The translations under genes were made by a program, and so were the position numbers. Source: Gammaproteobacteria bacterium (GTDB lineage Bacteria > Pseudomonadota > Gammaproteobacteria > Halothiobacillales > Halothiobacillaceae). Taken from it: DNA of 16,703 bases. Positions 10,374 to 15,902 of the stretch are shown piece by piece. The DNA lies in contig JARJMX020000023.1 of the NCBI GenBank assembly GCA_029335925.2, forward strand, positions 1 to 16,703, written 5' to 3'. Position 1 is the first letter of the stretch; every line of letters starts with the position of its first letter. A model generated the notes under the pieces. The model ran no database searches. It saw only the letters and a program-made list of their open reading frames with translations, and was not told the DNA's origin.

Positions 10374-11120
10374 TTAGCGTTGCGCGCACACCGGGCAGCT
10401 TGGGTCGCGCTTGAGCTTGAGGGTGCGCAGATCGAAGGTCAACGCATCAAACAGCAGCAGGCGGCCGATGAGCGGCTCGCCAAGACCAAGCAGCACCTTG
10501 ATCGCTTCCAACGCCTGCAAGGTGCCAAGACTGCCCACCACCGGGGCGAGAATGCCGTTGCGGGTGCAGGTTTCCAGTTCTTCGCCGTCCTCGCGGTAGA
10601 GGCAGTGGTAGCAGGGGCTTTCGTCCTTGCGCGTGTCGAACACCGAGAGCTGCCCCTCCAGGCGGATCGCCGCCGCCGACACCAGCGGTTTGCGCTCCGC
10701 CACGCAGGCGCGGTTGATGGCGTGGCGGGCGGTGAAGTTGTCGGTGCAGTCGAGCACCACGCCTGCCGAGCGCACCGCGATGCGCAGCGCGTCCTCGTCC
10801 AGCGGCCCGGGCAGGGCGTCGATGCGCACGTCCGGGTTGAGGGCAGCGAGGTTGTCGCGCGCCGATTCGATCTTGGGGCGGCCCACATCGGTTGTGCGGT
10901 GCACGATTTGGCGCTGCAGGTTGGAGAGATCGACGGTGTCGAAATCAACCAAGGTCAGGTGCCCGACCCCTGCGGCGGCGAGGTACAGGCTTGCGGGGGA
11001 ACCGAGCCCGCCGAGGCCGACGATCAGAGCGTGGCTTTCGAGCAGGCGCTCCTGGCCTTCATAGTCGATCTGCGGCAGGAGGATCTGCCGGCTGTAGCGC
11101 GTCAGTTGTTGGTCGTTCAT
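10374..11120 (-). CDS. moeB: Molybdopterin-synthase adenylyltransferase MoeB (ThiF/HesA family)
   Basis: An E1-like enzyme that adenylates the C-terminal glycine of a ubiquitin-like sulfur carrier, MoaD for molybdopterin or ThiS for thiazole. The 248 residues show the ATP site GLGGLGSP (35-42), the RYSRQ N-terminus, DCTDNF (124-129), the catalytic-type cysteine C185 in ETCTRNG, and zinc pairs C170-x2-C173 and C242-x2-C245, all at E. coli MoeB spacing (249 residues). MoeB and ThiF are hard to tell apart by motif and no moa or thi gene is nearby, so the carrier is uncertain. Its ATG overlaps the stop of the upstream small gene as TGATG. Confidence 0.88.
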   Translation of the reverse strand: MNDQQLTRYSRQILLPQIDYEGQERLLESHALIVGLGGLGSPASLYLAAAGVGHLTLVDFDTVDLSNLQRQIVHRTTDVGRPKIESARDNLAALNPDVRIDALPGPLDEDALRIAVRSAGVVLDCTDNFTARHAINRACVAERKPLVSAAAIRLEGQLSVFDTRKDESPCYHCLYREDGEELETCTRNGILAPVVGSLGTLQALEAIKVLLGLGEPLIGRLLLFDALTFDLRTLKLKRDPSCPVCAQR

Positions 11121-11509
11121 CAGGGTTCAAAGGTAGCGGTCCCAGGCGTCGCCGTTGTGGGCCTGTCCTTTGTCATGGCGGGCATGGATATGGGCGGCTG
11201 GCTTGCGTATGCCTCCGGTGGGCTGATCGACAGCCGCAGGGTTTCGCGCTGGGCGTCCTCGGAATAGAAAGCCAGCGCATAGCGCAGCTTGGACCACAGG
11301 CTGGCGTCCAGGTGCAGGCCCCAGCTTTCCAGGATCTGCAGAATGCCGCACCAGGCCGATGGCACGCAGGTCATAGCGGTAGAGTAGGGCGACTCTGCCA
11401 TCAGCACGCCGGGAATCTCGCCCAGCATCAGCGCGGCCTTGGCTGTCAGCCCAGGATGTGGGCCGCGCAAGCGGATCTCGCGGGTCTTGATGAAATTGCC
11501 GGCATCCAT
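11120..11509 (-). CDS. Small hypothetical protein (possible HMA-like fold) with apparent frame changes
   Basis: The 129-residue frame begins MDAGNFIKTREIRLRGPHPGLTAK and continues LMLGEIPGVLMAES. Later it gives ILQILESWGLHLD and LWSKLRYALAFYSEDAQRE. These pieces recall, from memory, a ~100-130 residue hypothetical family of sulfur-oxidising proteobacteria with a ferredoxin-like, metal-associated shape. Between the pieces, the frame offset by two reads ALLYRYDLRAIGLV, which fits that family better than the annotated frame. The offset frame also gives a better tail ending GDAWDRYL, with stop at 11127-11129. Three frame changes are thus suggested, so the gene is either decaying or affected by errors. 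It is coupled to moeB. Function unknown. Confidence 0.45.
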   Translation of the reverse strand: MDAGNFIKTREIRLRGPHPGLTAKAALMLGEIPGVLMAESPYSTAMTCVPSAWCGILQILESWGLHLDASLWSKLRYALAFYSEDAQRETLRLSISPPEAYASQPPISMPAMTKDRPTTATPGTATFEP

Positions 11510-11577
11510 GCGGTGAAGAGTAGCCCGAGTCTTGTCATGTGCAAATCCTGCCGACGCAAAGCATCCGGAAAAGTTCG

Positions 11578-11613
11578 TTGTATCCTATGCGAAAAAACGA
11601 ATATGTTTTCCCC
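11578..11613 (+). promoter_or_regulatory. Candidate arsR promoter/operator
   Basis: TTGTAT (11578-11583) and TATGTT (11602-11607) are 18 bases apart, placing the expected transcription start at or next to the arsR ATG (11614). The 11-base string TATGTTTTCCC (11602-11612) recurs before the GAPDH gene (14745-14755). An ArsR operator overlapping the -10 region is plausible. No Shine-Dalgarno sequence is present, which suggests a leaderless transcript. Confidence 0.4.
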
Positions 11614-11979
11614 ATGGAACTTGAAAGCCATACCTTCTTCCATGCTCTAAGCGACCCCACCCGCCTCCGTTGTCTGGCTATGTTGCATGCCCAGGGCGAG
11701 CTATGCGTGTGCGATCTTACCCGGGCGCTGGGACTGTCGCAGCCCAAAATTTCCCGCCATCTGGCGCTGCTGCGCGATCTTCACATCGTCAAGGCGCGCC
11801 GGGAGGGGGTGTGGATGCATTACCATCTACACCCGGACCTGCCGGGGTGGATGCGTGAGGTCCTGCGGCTGGCCCTCGAGGCCTTCCTGATCTCGCCCCA
11901 GGGGCTGGCTGACCAGGCAGCTCTTCGCGGCAGAGTGGGGGCTTGTGAGGGCCTGGCGGCGCTGGCTGCTGAGGGCTGA
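11614..11979 (+). CDS. arsR: ArsR-family arsenic-responsive transcriptional repressor
   Basis: A winged-helix SmtB/ArsR repressor of 121 residues, expected to leave DNA when arsenite or a trivalent organoarsenical binds. The start MELESHTFFHALSDPTRLR is typical. ELCVCDL (29-35) at the start of the recognition region supplies the As(III) cysteines C31 and C33. The third cysteine of the plasmid R773 protein (CVCDLC) is a threonine here, and in R773 that cysteine is dispensable. The helix-turn-helix reads ALGLSQPKISRHLALLRD (38-55), almost identical to classical ArsR. In-frame ATG 11587 and GTG 11539 lie upstream, but 11614 fits the family. It lies opposite the permease operon and probably controls this island. 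Confidence 0.92.
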   Translation: MELESHTFFHALSDPTRLRCLAMLHAQGELCVCDLTRALGLSQPKISRHLALLRDLHIVKARREGVWMHYHLHPDLPGWMREVLRLALEAFLISPQGLADQAALRGRVGACEGLAALAAEG

Positions 11980-11991
11980 GGCGGTTCGCCG

Positions 11992-12015
11992 GGCTTGGGT
12001 AGGGTTACCCCAGCC
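11992..12015. terminator. Hairpin between convergent arsR and the thioredoxin-like gene
   Basis: GGCT-T-GGGT pairs with ACCC-C-AGCC (one mismatch) around AGGGTT, in the 25-base gap and overlapping the thioredoxin-like stop codon. Without a T-run it is weak as an intrinsic terminator, but it is the only candidate shared by both converging transcripts. Confidence 0.35.
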
Positions 12016-12238
12016 AGGCTTCGATCTTGGCCCGGTCGGGTATTCCGCCTGCATGCACTACCTGGCCGTCCACCACCACGCCGGGGGTAGACATGACGCC
12101 GTGGCGCATGATCTCGGCGATGTCCTCGACCTTTTCCAGCTTGACCTCTACGCCCTTGGCCTGGGCGGTCTCTTCGATCATCCGGTAGACGGTCTTGCAG
12201 CTTGCGCAGCCGCTGCCTAGGACTTTGATATGCTTCAT
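12005..12238 (-). CDS. Thioredoxin-like redox-active disulfide protein
   Basis: A 77-residue single-domain thioredoxin-fold protein of the small archaeal/bacterial redox-active disulfide type (TIGR00412-like). The active-site CASC (C11, C14) follows a first strand KHIKVLGSG, and the cis-proline loop is MSTPGVVVDG (P52). No signal peptide, so cytosolic. It is the last gene of the permease run, 14 bases after the Cys-Cys protein, with GAGGG as ribosome-binding site. Small thioredoxins of this type often accompany DUF318 permeases. A role in reducing a metalloid or passing a thiol-bound species to the permease is inference. Confidence 0.85.
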   Translation of the reverse strand: MKHIKVLGSGCASCKTVYRMIEETAQAKGVEVKLEKVEDIAEIMRHGVMSTPGVVVDGQVVHAGGIPDRAKIEAWLG

Positions 12239-12252
12239 TGTCCGTTTCCCTC

Positions 12253-12543
12253 TCAGTTGCAGCAGGTATTGGTGCCGCAGCAGCCGTGCCCGGGCAGGGT
12301 GGCCGCAGCGGGGGTGGTGCCGAGCTTTTTGAGCATGCGTGTATCCACCCGCTCGTCGAACAGTTGGTTCGCCTCATCGCGCACATTGCGTGCGAGCTTG
12401 ATCGTTTGGGCAATGTGCTCCGCCGGTACGCCTTGCGCGGCGAGCCGTTCCATCAGGCAGACGTCGCCGCCCGGATGGTTGCTGGCTACGCGTGCGGCCA
12501 GTGTGATCAAATCGAGAATGGAGTCATGCAGACCGTTACTCAT
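12253..12543 (-). CDS. Uncharacterised 96-residue protein with C-terminal Cys-Cys pairs
   Basis: I do not recognise a named family. Residues 1-75 look helical and soluble (DSILDLITLAARVA, AQTIKLARNVRDEANQLFDE) with one cysteine, C29. Then a flexible TTPAAATLPGHG linker leads to a tail CCGTNTCCN with C88-C89 and C94-C95. Paired cysteines spaced like this recall the C-terminal pairs of the arsenite chaperone ArsD, but the rest does not look like ArsD. The ATG (12541-12543) overlaps the stop of the permease gene, so the two are translationally coupled, and the thioredoxin-like gene follows. I infer a thiol metalloid-binding partner of the permease. This is not demonstrated. Confidence 0.8.
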   Translation of the reverse strand: MSNGLHDSILDLITLAARVASNHPGGDVCLMERLAAQGVPAEHIAQTIKLARNVRDEANQLFDERVDTRMLKKLGTTPAAATLPGHGCCGTNTCCN

Positions 12544-13502
12544 AGGGTATGCCTTAGGGTGTTGAACAGGACCCCGACCAGAATGAAGGCCAGGGCGAGA
12601 TAGGCAGCGAACAGGCCGAGCAGCGGCCACTTCACCACCTTGCGCAGGATGATCATCTCCGGCAGCGAGAGCGCGGCGACGGCCATCATGAACGCGAGTA
12701 CGGTGCCGATGGGGACGCCCTTACCGAGCAGGGCCTCGGCTATGGCGATGACCCCGACCGCATCCGAATACAGGGGAATGCCGAGAAGTACCGCGCCGAT
12801 CACCGAAAGCAGACCACCGTCGCCGGTGAAGCGGGCGAGCAGGTCCATCGGCACATAGCCGTGGATCAGCGCGCCCACACCGACACCGAGCAGGACGAAC
12901 TTCCACAGCCGACCGACGATCTCCTTGACCTGACTGACCGCATAAGTGTGACGTCCGCGCAGGCTTTGGTCGGGCTTGGGTAGGGTGGCTTCACCCATGC
13001 GGATCTGCCAGACATAGCCCTCTACCCAGCGCTCGGGACGGAAGCGCTCCAGCACAAAGCCACCGACAAAGGCGACCGTCAGGCCCGCGAGGACATACAT
13101 CAGGGTCAGCTTCCAGCCGATCACCGAGGCAAGCACGATCACGGCCACCTCATTGATCATCGGGCTGGCGATCAGGAAGGAGAGGGTCACACCGAGCGGG
13201 ATGCCAGCCTCGACAAAGCCGATGAACAGCGGCACCGAGGAGCAGGAGCAGAAGGGCGTCACCGCGCCGAGACCGACGGCCAGAAAGCGCGAAGAGAGGT
13301 TGCCGCGATGGCGCAGGAATTCGCGCACCCGCTCCGGGCTGAGCATCCCGCGCAGCCAGCCCATGATGTAAATGACCAGGGTCAGCAGCACCAGGATCTT
13401 GGTCACGTCCATGACAAAGAAGTGCAGGGCGGCGCCCAGCGGCTGTTCCGCCGCCAGGCCTAGGGCGCGGTAGACGAGAAGATCGGCTAGCGGGTCGAAC
13501 AT
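12540..13502 (-). CDS. ArsP-like permease (DUF318 / ArsP_1 family)
   Basis: A 320-residue inner-membrane protein. ArsP, the best known member, exports trivalent methyl and aromatic arsenicals, and other members of this broad family have unknown substrates. About eight hydrophobic helices are visible. The hallmark TPFCSCSSVPLFIGF (82-96), with C85 and C87, is followed by GVTLSFLIASPMINEVA (104-120), and the second half repeats a related pattern, GIPLYSDAVGVIAIAEAL (241-258). The loop around 153-195 is basic and soluble. The ATG at 13500-13502 has GAGGA upstream. The gene overlaps the Cys-Cys gene by ATGA. Neighbouring arsR, ars-type GAPDH and ArsJ support an arsenic role. Substrate not proven. 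Confidence 0.88.
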   Translation of the reverse strand: MFDPLADLLVYRALGLAAEQPLGAALHFFVMDVTKILVLLTLVIYIMGWLRGMLSPERVREFLRHRGNLSSRFLAVGLGAVTPFCSCSSVPLFIGFVEAGIPLGVTLSFLIASPMINEVAVIVLASVIGWKLTLMYVLAGLTVAFVGGFVLERFRPERWVEGYVWQIRMGEATLPKPDQSLRGRHTYAVSQVKEIVGRLWKFVLLGVGVGALIHGYVPMDLLARFTGDGGLLSVIGAVLLGIPLYSDAVGVIAIAEALLGKGVPIGTVLAFMMAVAALSLPEMIILRKVVKWPLLGLFAAYLALAFILVGVLFNTLRHTL

Positions 13503-13745
13503 ATCAGGTCCTCGCAGGAGGAGTTGCTGCCGAACGACGGTGGCAGGGTGGCGTGGCGGATGTTGAAGCGCTCCCCCAACCCGGTCTGGGCGGTATCACC
13601 CAGCAGCACCAGCGCGCCGAACCACCCGCCCGCCACCGCCTCGACGGCAGCAAAGCCGAGGGTCAGTCCAAAACGCGCGGGCAGGGATGCCTTTATGCGT
13701 GTGCGCATGATGGCCATGATGCCCGTGCGCGTGGTCGTGGGCCAT
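13487..13745 (-). pseudogene. Remnant of a CDF cation efflux transporter (internally deleted and frameshifted)
   Basis: Four bases after the stop of the lactamase-fold gene an ATG (13743-13745) opens MAHDHAHGHHGHHAHTHK, the His-rich head of a CzcD/DmeF-type cation diffusion facilitator. Near 13680 the frame shifts and the other frame reads RFGLTLGFAAVEAVAGGWF then LVLLGD, a normal first membrane helix. It then jumps to LGERFNIRHATLPP, which resembles the last strand of a CDF C-terminal domain (typically RF-I-HAT-Q). About 200 residues between these ends are missing, including the metal-binding membrane core. The piece ends at the permease start. I infer a deletion derivative of a once complete metal exporter, unlikely to transport. 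Confidence 0.62.
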
Positions 13746-13748
13746 GGC

Positions 13749-14675
13749 TTACTGACCCTCGAATTGCAGGTAGGTGCGGCTCATCACCGTCTTGTGCCAG
13801 GTGTCGTAATGCTTGAGGTGCTTGAACTGAGGCATGTCGGCATATTTGGCAATCACCTCATCCAGCGGCTCCATATTCTGCGCGGCCTTGCCGATCACAT
13901 TGACCAGGAAGTCGTAATAGTCGCCGGTATCCCGCTTGGCCTTGGCCAGGTCGCATACCTCACCATGGCCGGGGATGATCTTCGCCGGGTTAAGCTTTAC
14001 CAACTCCTGCCAGGCGGCCCAGGCACTCTTGACGCTGGAGGTGTCGTGCACGCCCAGCATGCGGTCGACATAGACTAAATCGCCGGTCACAGCCACCTTC
14101 TGCCTTGGCAGCCAGACCATGGTGTCGTGCGGGAAGTGGGCATTGGTTTCAATGACCTCCAGGGTCTCTCCCCCCAGGGTGAGGGTGGTGCGCGCCTCGT
14201 GCAGCAGGCGGCTGGCATGGACGGGCTTGGTGCCCTCAAAGCGGTCCTTCAATACCTTGGATAGGGCATCCATCTGTCCTGCGGCGACCTTTTTCTGGGT
14301 CTCCACCGTCCCGGCGAAGGCGATGATCTCCGCACCCTTGGCGGCAAAATAGCCATTGCCCAGCCAGCGGTGGTCCTGGCTGCCGGTGTTGATCACCCAC
14401 TTGATTGGCGCTTTGGTGACGCCTGCCACGGTCTTCTCGATCCGCTCGGCGCCCTTGTAGCTTGCGCCGGAGTCGATCAGGATCACGCCGTCCTTGGTGA
14501 CGATAAAGGCCTGGTTGTTGTTCAGACCGTCGTTCTCATAGGTGCGATCGTCGATCGGGCCGACGATGGCGTAGACGTTGTCAACCACCTTGGAGACCTT
14601 GAGTGCCTCCTCGGCGAGGGTGGTGCCGACGGTGGCAAGGAAGAGCGATGCACTGACAAGAAGGCCTTTGAGCAT
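13749..14675 (-). CDS. Exported metallo-beta-lactamase-fold protein with altered metal motif
   Basis: 308 residues with an N-terminal signal peptide (LKGLLVSASLFLATVGTTLA, cleavage near A21) and a lactamase fold: ILIDSG (65-70), VINTGSQDHRWLGN (94-107), NAHFPHDTMVWLP (178-190), VTGDLVY (197-203) and IPGHGEV (234-240). The usual HxHxDH motif is replaced by TGSQDH, so the first two zinc histidines are absent, while D101, H102, H180 or H183, D199 and H237 remain. That would leave one metal site largely intact. It is first in the permease run and divergent from the GAPDH gene. Substrate unknown; a periplasmic hydrolase or binding protein linked to metalloid stress is inference. Confidence 0.82.
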   Translation of the reverse strand: MLKGLLVSASLFLATVGTTLAEEALKVSKVVDNVYAIVGPIDDRTYENDGLNNNQAFIVTKDGVILIDSGASYKGAERIEKTVAGVTKAPIKWVINTGSQDHRWLGNGYFAAKGAEIIAFAGTVETQKKVAAGQMDALSKVLKDRFEGTKPVHASRLLHEARTTLTLGGETLEVIETNAHFPHDTMVWLPRQKVAVTGDLVYVDRMLGVHDTSSVKSAWAAWQELVKLNPAKIIPGHGEVCDLAKAKRDTGDYYDFLVNVIGKAAQNMEPLDEVIAKYADMPQFKHLKHYDTWHKTVMSRTYLQFEGQ

Positions 14676-14710
14676 AGTGTCACCTTGAGGAGAGGGAGGG
14701 CTGCTCCGTC

Positions 14711-14738
14711 ATGATATATACATCATCATATATTACAA
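14711..14738 (-). promoter_or_regulatory. Candidate promoter with inverted-repeat operator for the lactamase-fold/permease operon
   Basis: On the minus strand TTGTAA (14733-14738) and TATCAT (14711-14716) are 16 bases apart, 36 bases before the gene start. The spacer holds ATATAT arms about eight bases apart (14714-14733), a layout common for ArsR/SmtB operators between -35 and -10. This AT-rich block contrasts sharply with its surroundings. Tentative. Confidence 0.45.
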
Positions 14739-14744
14739 ATATCG

Positions 14745-14777
14745 TATGTTTTCCCGGCAGGCAGGGTCTGCCTGTCC
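14745..14777 (+). promoter_or_regulatory. Shared 11-base element and leader hairpin before the GAPDH gene
   Basis: TATGTTTTCCC (14745-14755) is identical to 11602-11612 before arsR and may contain the -10 box. It is followed by CAGGCAG-GGT-CTGCCTG, a perfect 7-bp stem (14758-14774), in what would be the 5' leader. The GAPDH start has its own GAGG site downstream. Regulation by ArsR is inference. Confidence 0.4.
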
Positions 14778-14802
14778 CCACTGTTAGACTGAGGTCCACA
14801 TC

Positions 14803-15807
14803 ATGAGCATCCGTGTTGCCATCAATGGCTTTGGGCGTATGGGCCGTCTCGGCTTGCGCGCCGCCTGGGACAACCCTTCCTTCGAAATCGTCCACATCAA
14901 CGAGATTAGTGCGGATGCGGCCGCGCTCGCGCACCTACTCAAATATGACTCGGTGCATGGCCGTTGGGGGCGAGAGGTGCGCGCCGAGGATGGCGCGCTC
15001 GTGGTGGATGGTCGGCGGGTGGGTTACAGCATGGAAAAGGACCCGGCCAAGATCGACTGGGCCGGCCTTGGCGTGGATATCGTGGTCGAGTCCACCGGCA
15101 AGCTGCGGACGATCGAGCAAATCCAGCCCCACTTCGAGCGCGGGGCGAAGAAAGTGGTGGTGGCGGCACCGGTGAAGGGCGCACTCAATATCGTCATGGG
15201 GGTGAACGATCATCTGTATGATCCCGCCGCGCATCACCTCGTCACCGCCGCCTCCTGCACCACCAACTGTCTGGCCCCCCTAGTCAAGGTCATGCATGAG
15301 CACATTGGCATCCTCCATGGCACCATGACCACCCTGCACGATCTGACTAATACCCAGTCCATCCTCGATCGGGGGCACAAGGACCTGCGCCGTGCCCGTG
15401 CCAGCGGTCTCTCGCTCATTCCCACCACCACCGGCTCGGCCAAGGCCATCGGCGAGATCTTTCCTGAGCTCAATGGCAAGCTGAACGGTCACGCCGTGCG
15501 CGTGCCTTTGGCGAATGCCTCGCTGACCGACTTCGTGTTCGAGGCGGCACGTCCAACGACGGTCGAAGAGGTCAATGGTTTGCTCAAGGCGGCGGCCGAA
15601 GGGGAGCTGGCAGGCATTTTGGGCTACGAAACGCTGCCCCTGGTTTCCGTCGACTTCAAGGATGATCCGCGTTCGTCCATCGTCGATGCCCTCTCCACCT
15701 TGGTCATCGATGGCACCCAGGTGAAGGTCATGGCCTGGTATGACAACGAGTGGGGCTATGCCAACCGTATGATGGAACTGGTGGCGAAGGTGGCGCGGGG
15801 GATGTAA
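14803..15807 (+). CDS. gap: Arsenic-island glyceraldehyde-3-phosphate dehydrogenase (ArsJ partner)
   Basis: NAD-dependent dehydrogenase of 334 residues. With arsenate in place of phosphate, such enzymes form unstable 1-arseno-3-phosphoglycerate, which ArsJ exports; that pair is described in Pseudomonas aeruginosa ars operons. Visible are the NAD-binding INGFGRMGR (7-15), the catalytic C151 in [10 protein letters not shown] with H178 in TLHDLTNTQ, and [11 protein letters not shown] near the end. The arsJ gene directly downstream and the divergent arsenic genes identify it as the dedicated ars copy rather than the glycolytic one. The ATG has GAGG eight bases upstream. A terminator-like hairpin separates it from arsJ by 95 bases. 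Confidence 0.93.
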   Translation: MSIRVAINGFGRMGRLGLRAAWDNPSFEIVHINEISADAAALAHLLKYDSVHGRWGREVRAEDGALVVDGRRVGYSMEKDPAKIDWAGLGVDIVVESTGKLRTIEQIQPHFERGAKKVVVAAPVKGALNIVMGVNDHLYDPAAHHLVTAASCTTNCLAPLVKVMHEHIGILHGTMTTLHDLTNTQSILDRGHKDLRRARASGLSLIPTTTGSAKAIGEIFPELNGKLNGHAVRVPLANASLTDFVFEAARPTTVEEVNGLLKAAAEGELAGILGYETLPLVSVDFKDDPRSSIVDALSTLVIDGTQVKVMAWYDNEWGYANRMMELVAKVARGM

Positions 15808-15855
15808 CCCCTTTGCAAGGGCGTTGCCCTGCGAGTGAGCCTCACCCCAATCCCT

Positions 15856-15889
15856 CCTCTCCCGCGTATGGGAGAGGGGCGGTTTTTTT
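15856..15889 (+). terminator. Terminator-like hairpin between gap and arsJ, possibly a dispersed repeat
   Basis: CCTCTCCC and GGGAGAGG (15856-15863 with 15870-15877) pair perfectly around GCGTAT, followed by GGCGG and seven T. The whole block, starting CTCACCCCAATCCCTCC, resembles an intergenic terminator-like repeat seen in many proteobacterial genomes (from memory). The five bases between stem and T-run may make termination partial. Confidence 0.65.
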
Positions 15890-15902
15890 GAGGATCATGT
15901 TC

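Noticed and set aside
10239..11267. A 342-codon plus-strand open frame opposite moeB
   Set aside because: It is antisense to moeB, which has all zinc and ATP motifs; the protein resembles no family.
12253..12543. Naming the Cys-Cys protein ArsD
   Set aside because: Only the paired cysteines at the C-terminus are similar. The N-terminal CC pair and the ArsD fold sequence are not visible, and there is no arsA nearby.
13524..14078. 184-codon plus-strand open frame
   Set aside because: It is opposite the lactamase-fold gene and the CDF remnant, with no supported homology or ribosome-binding site.
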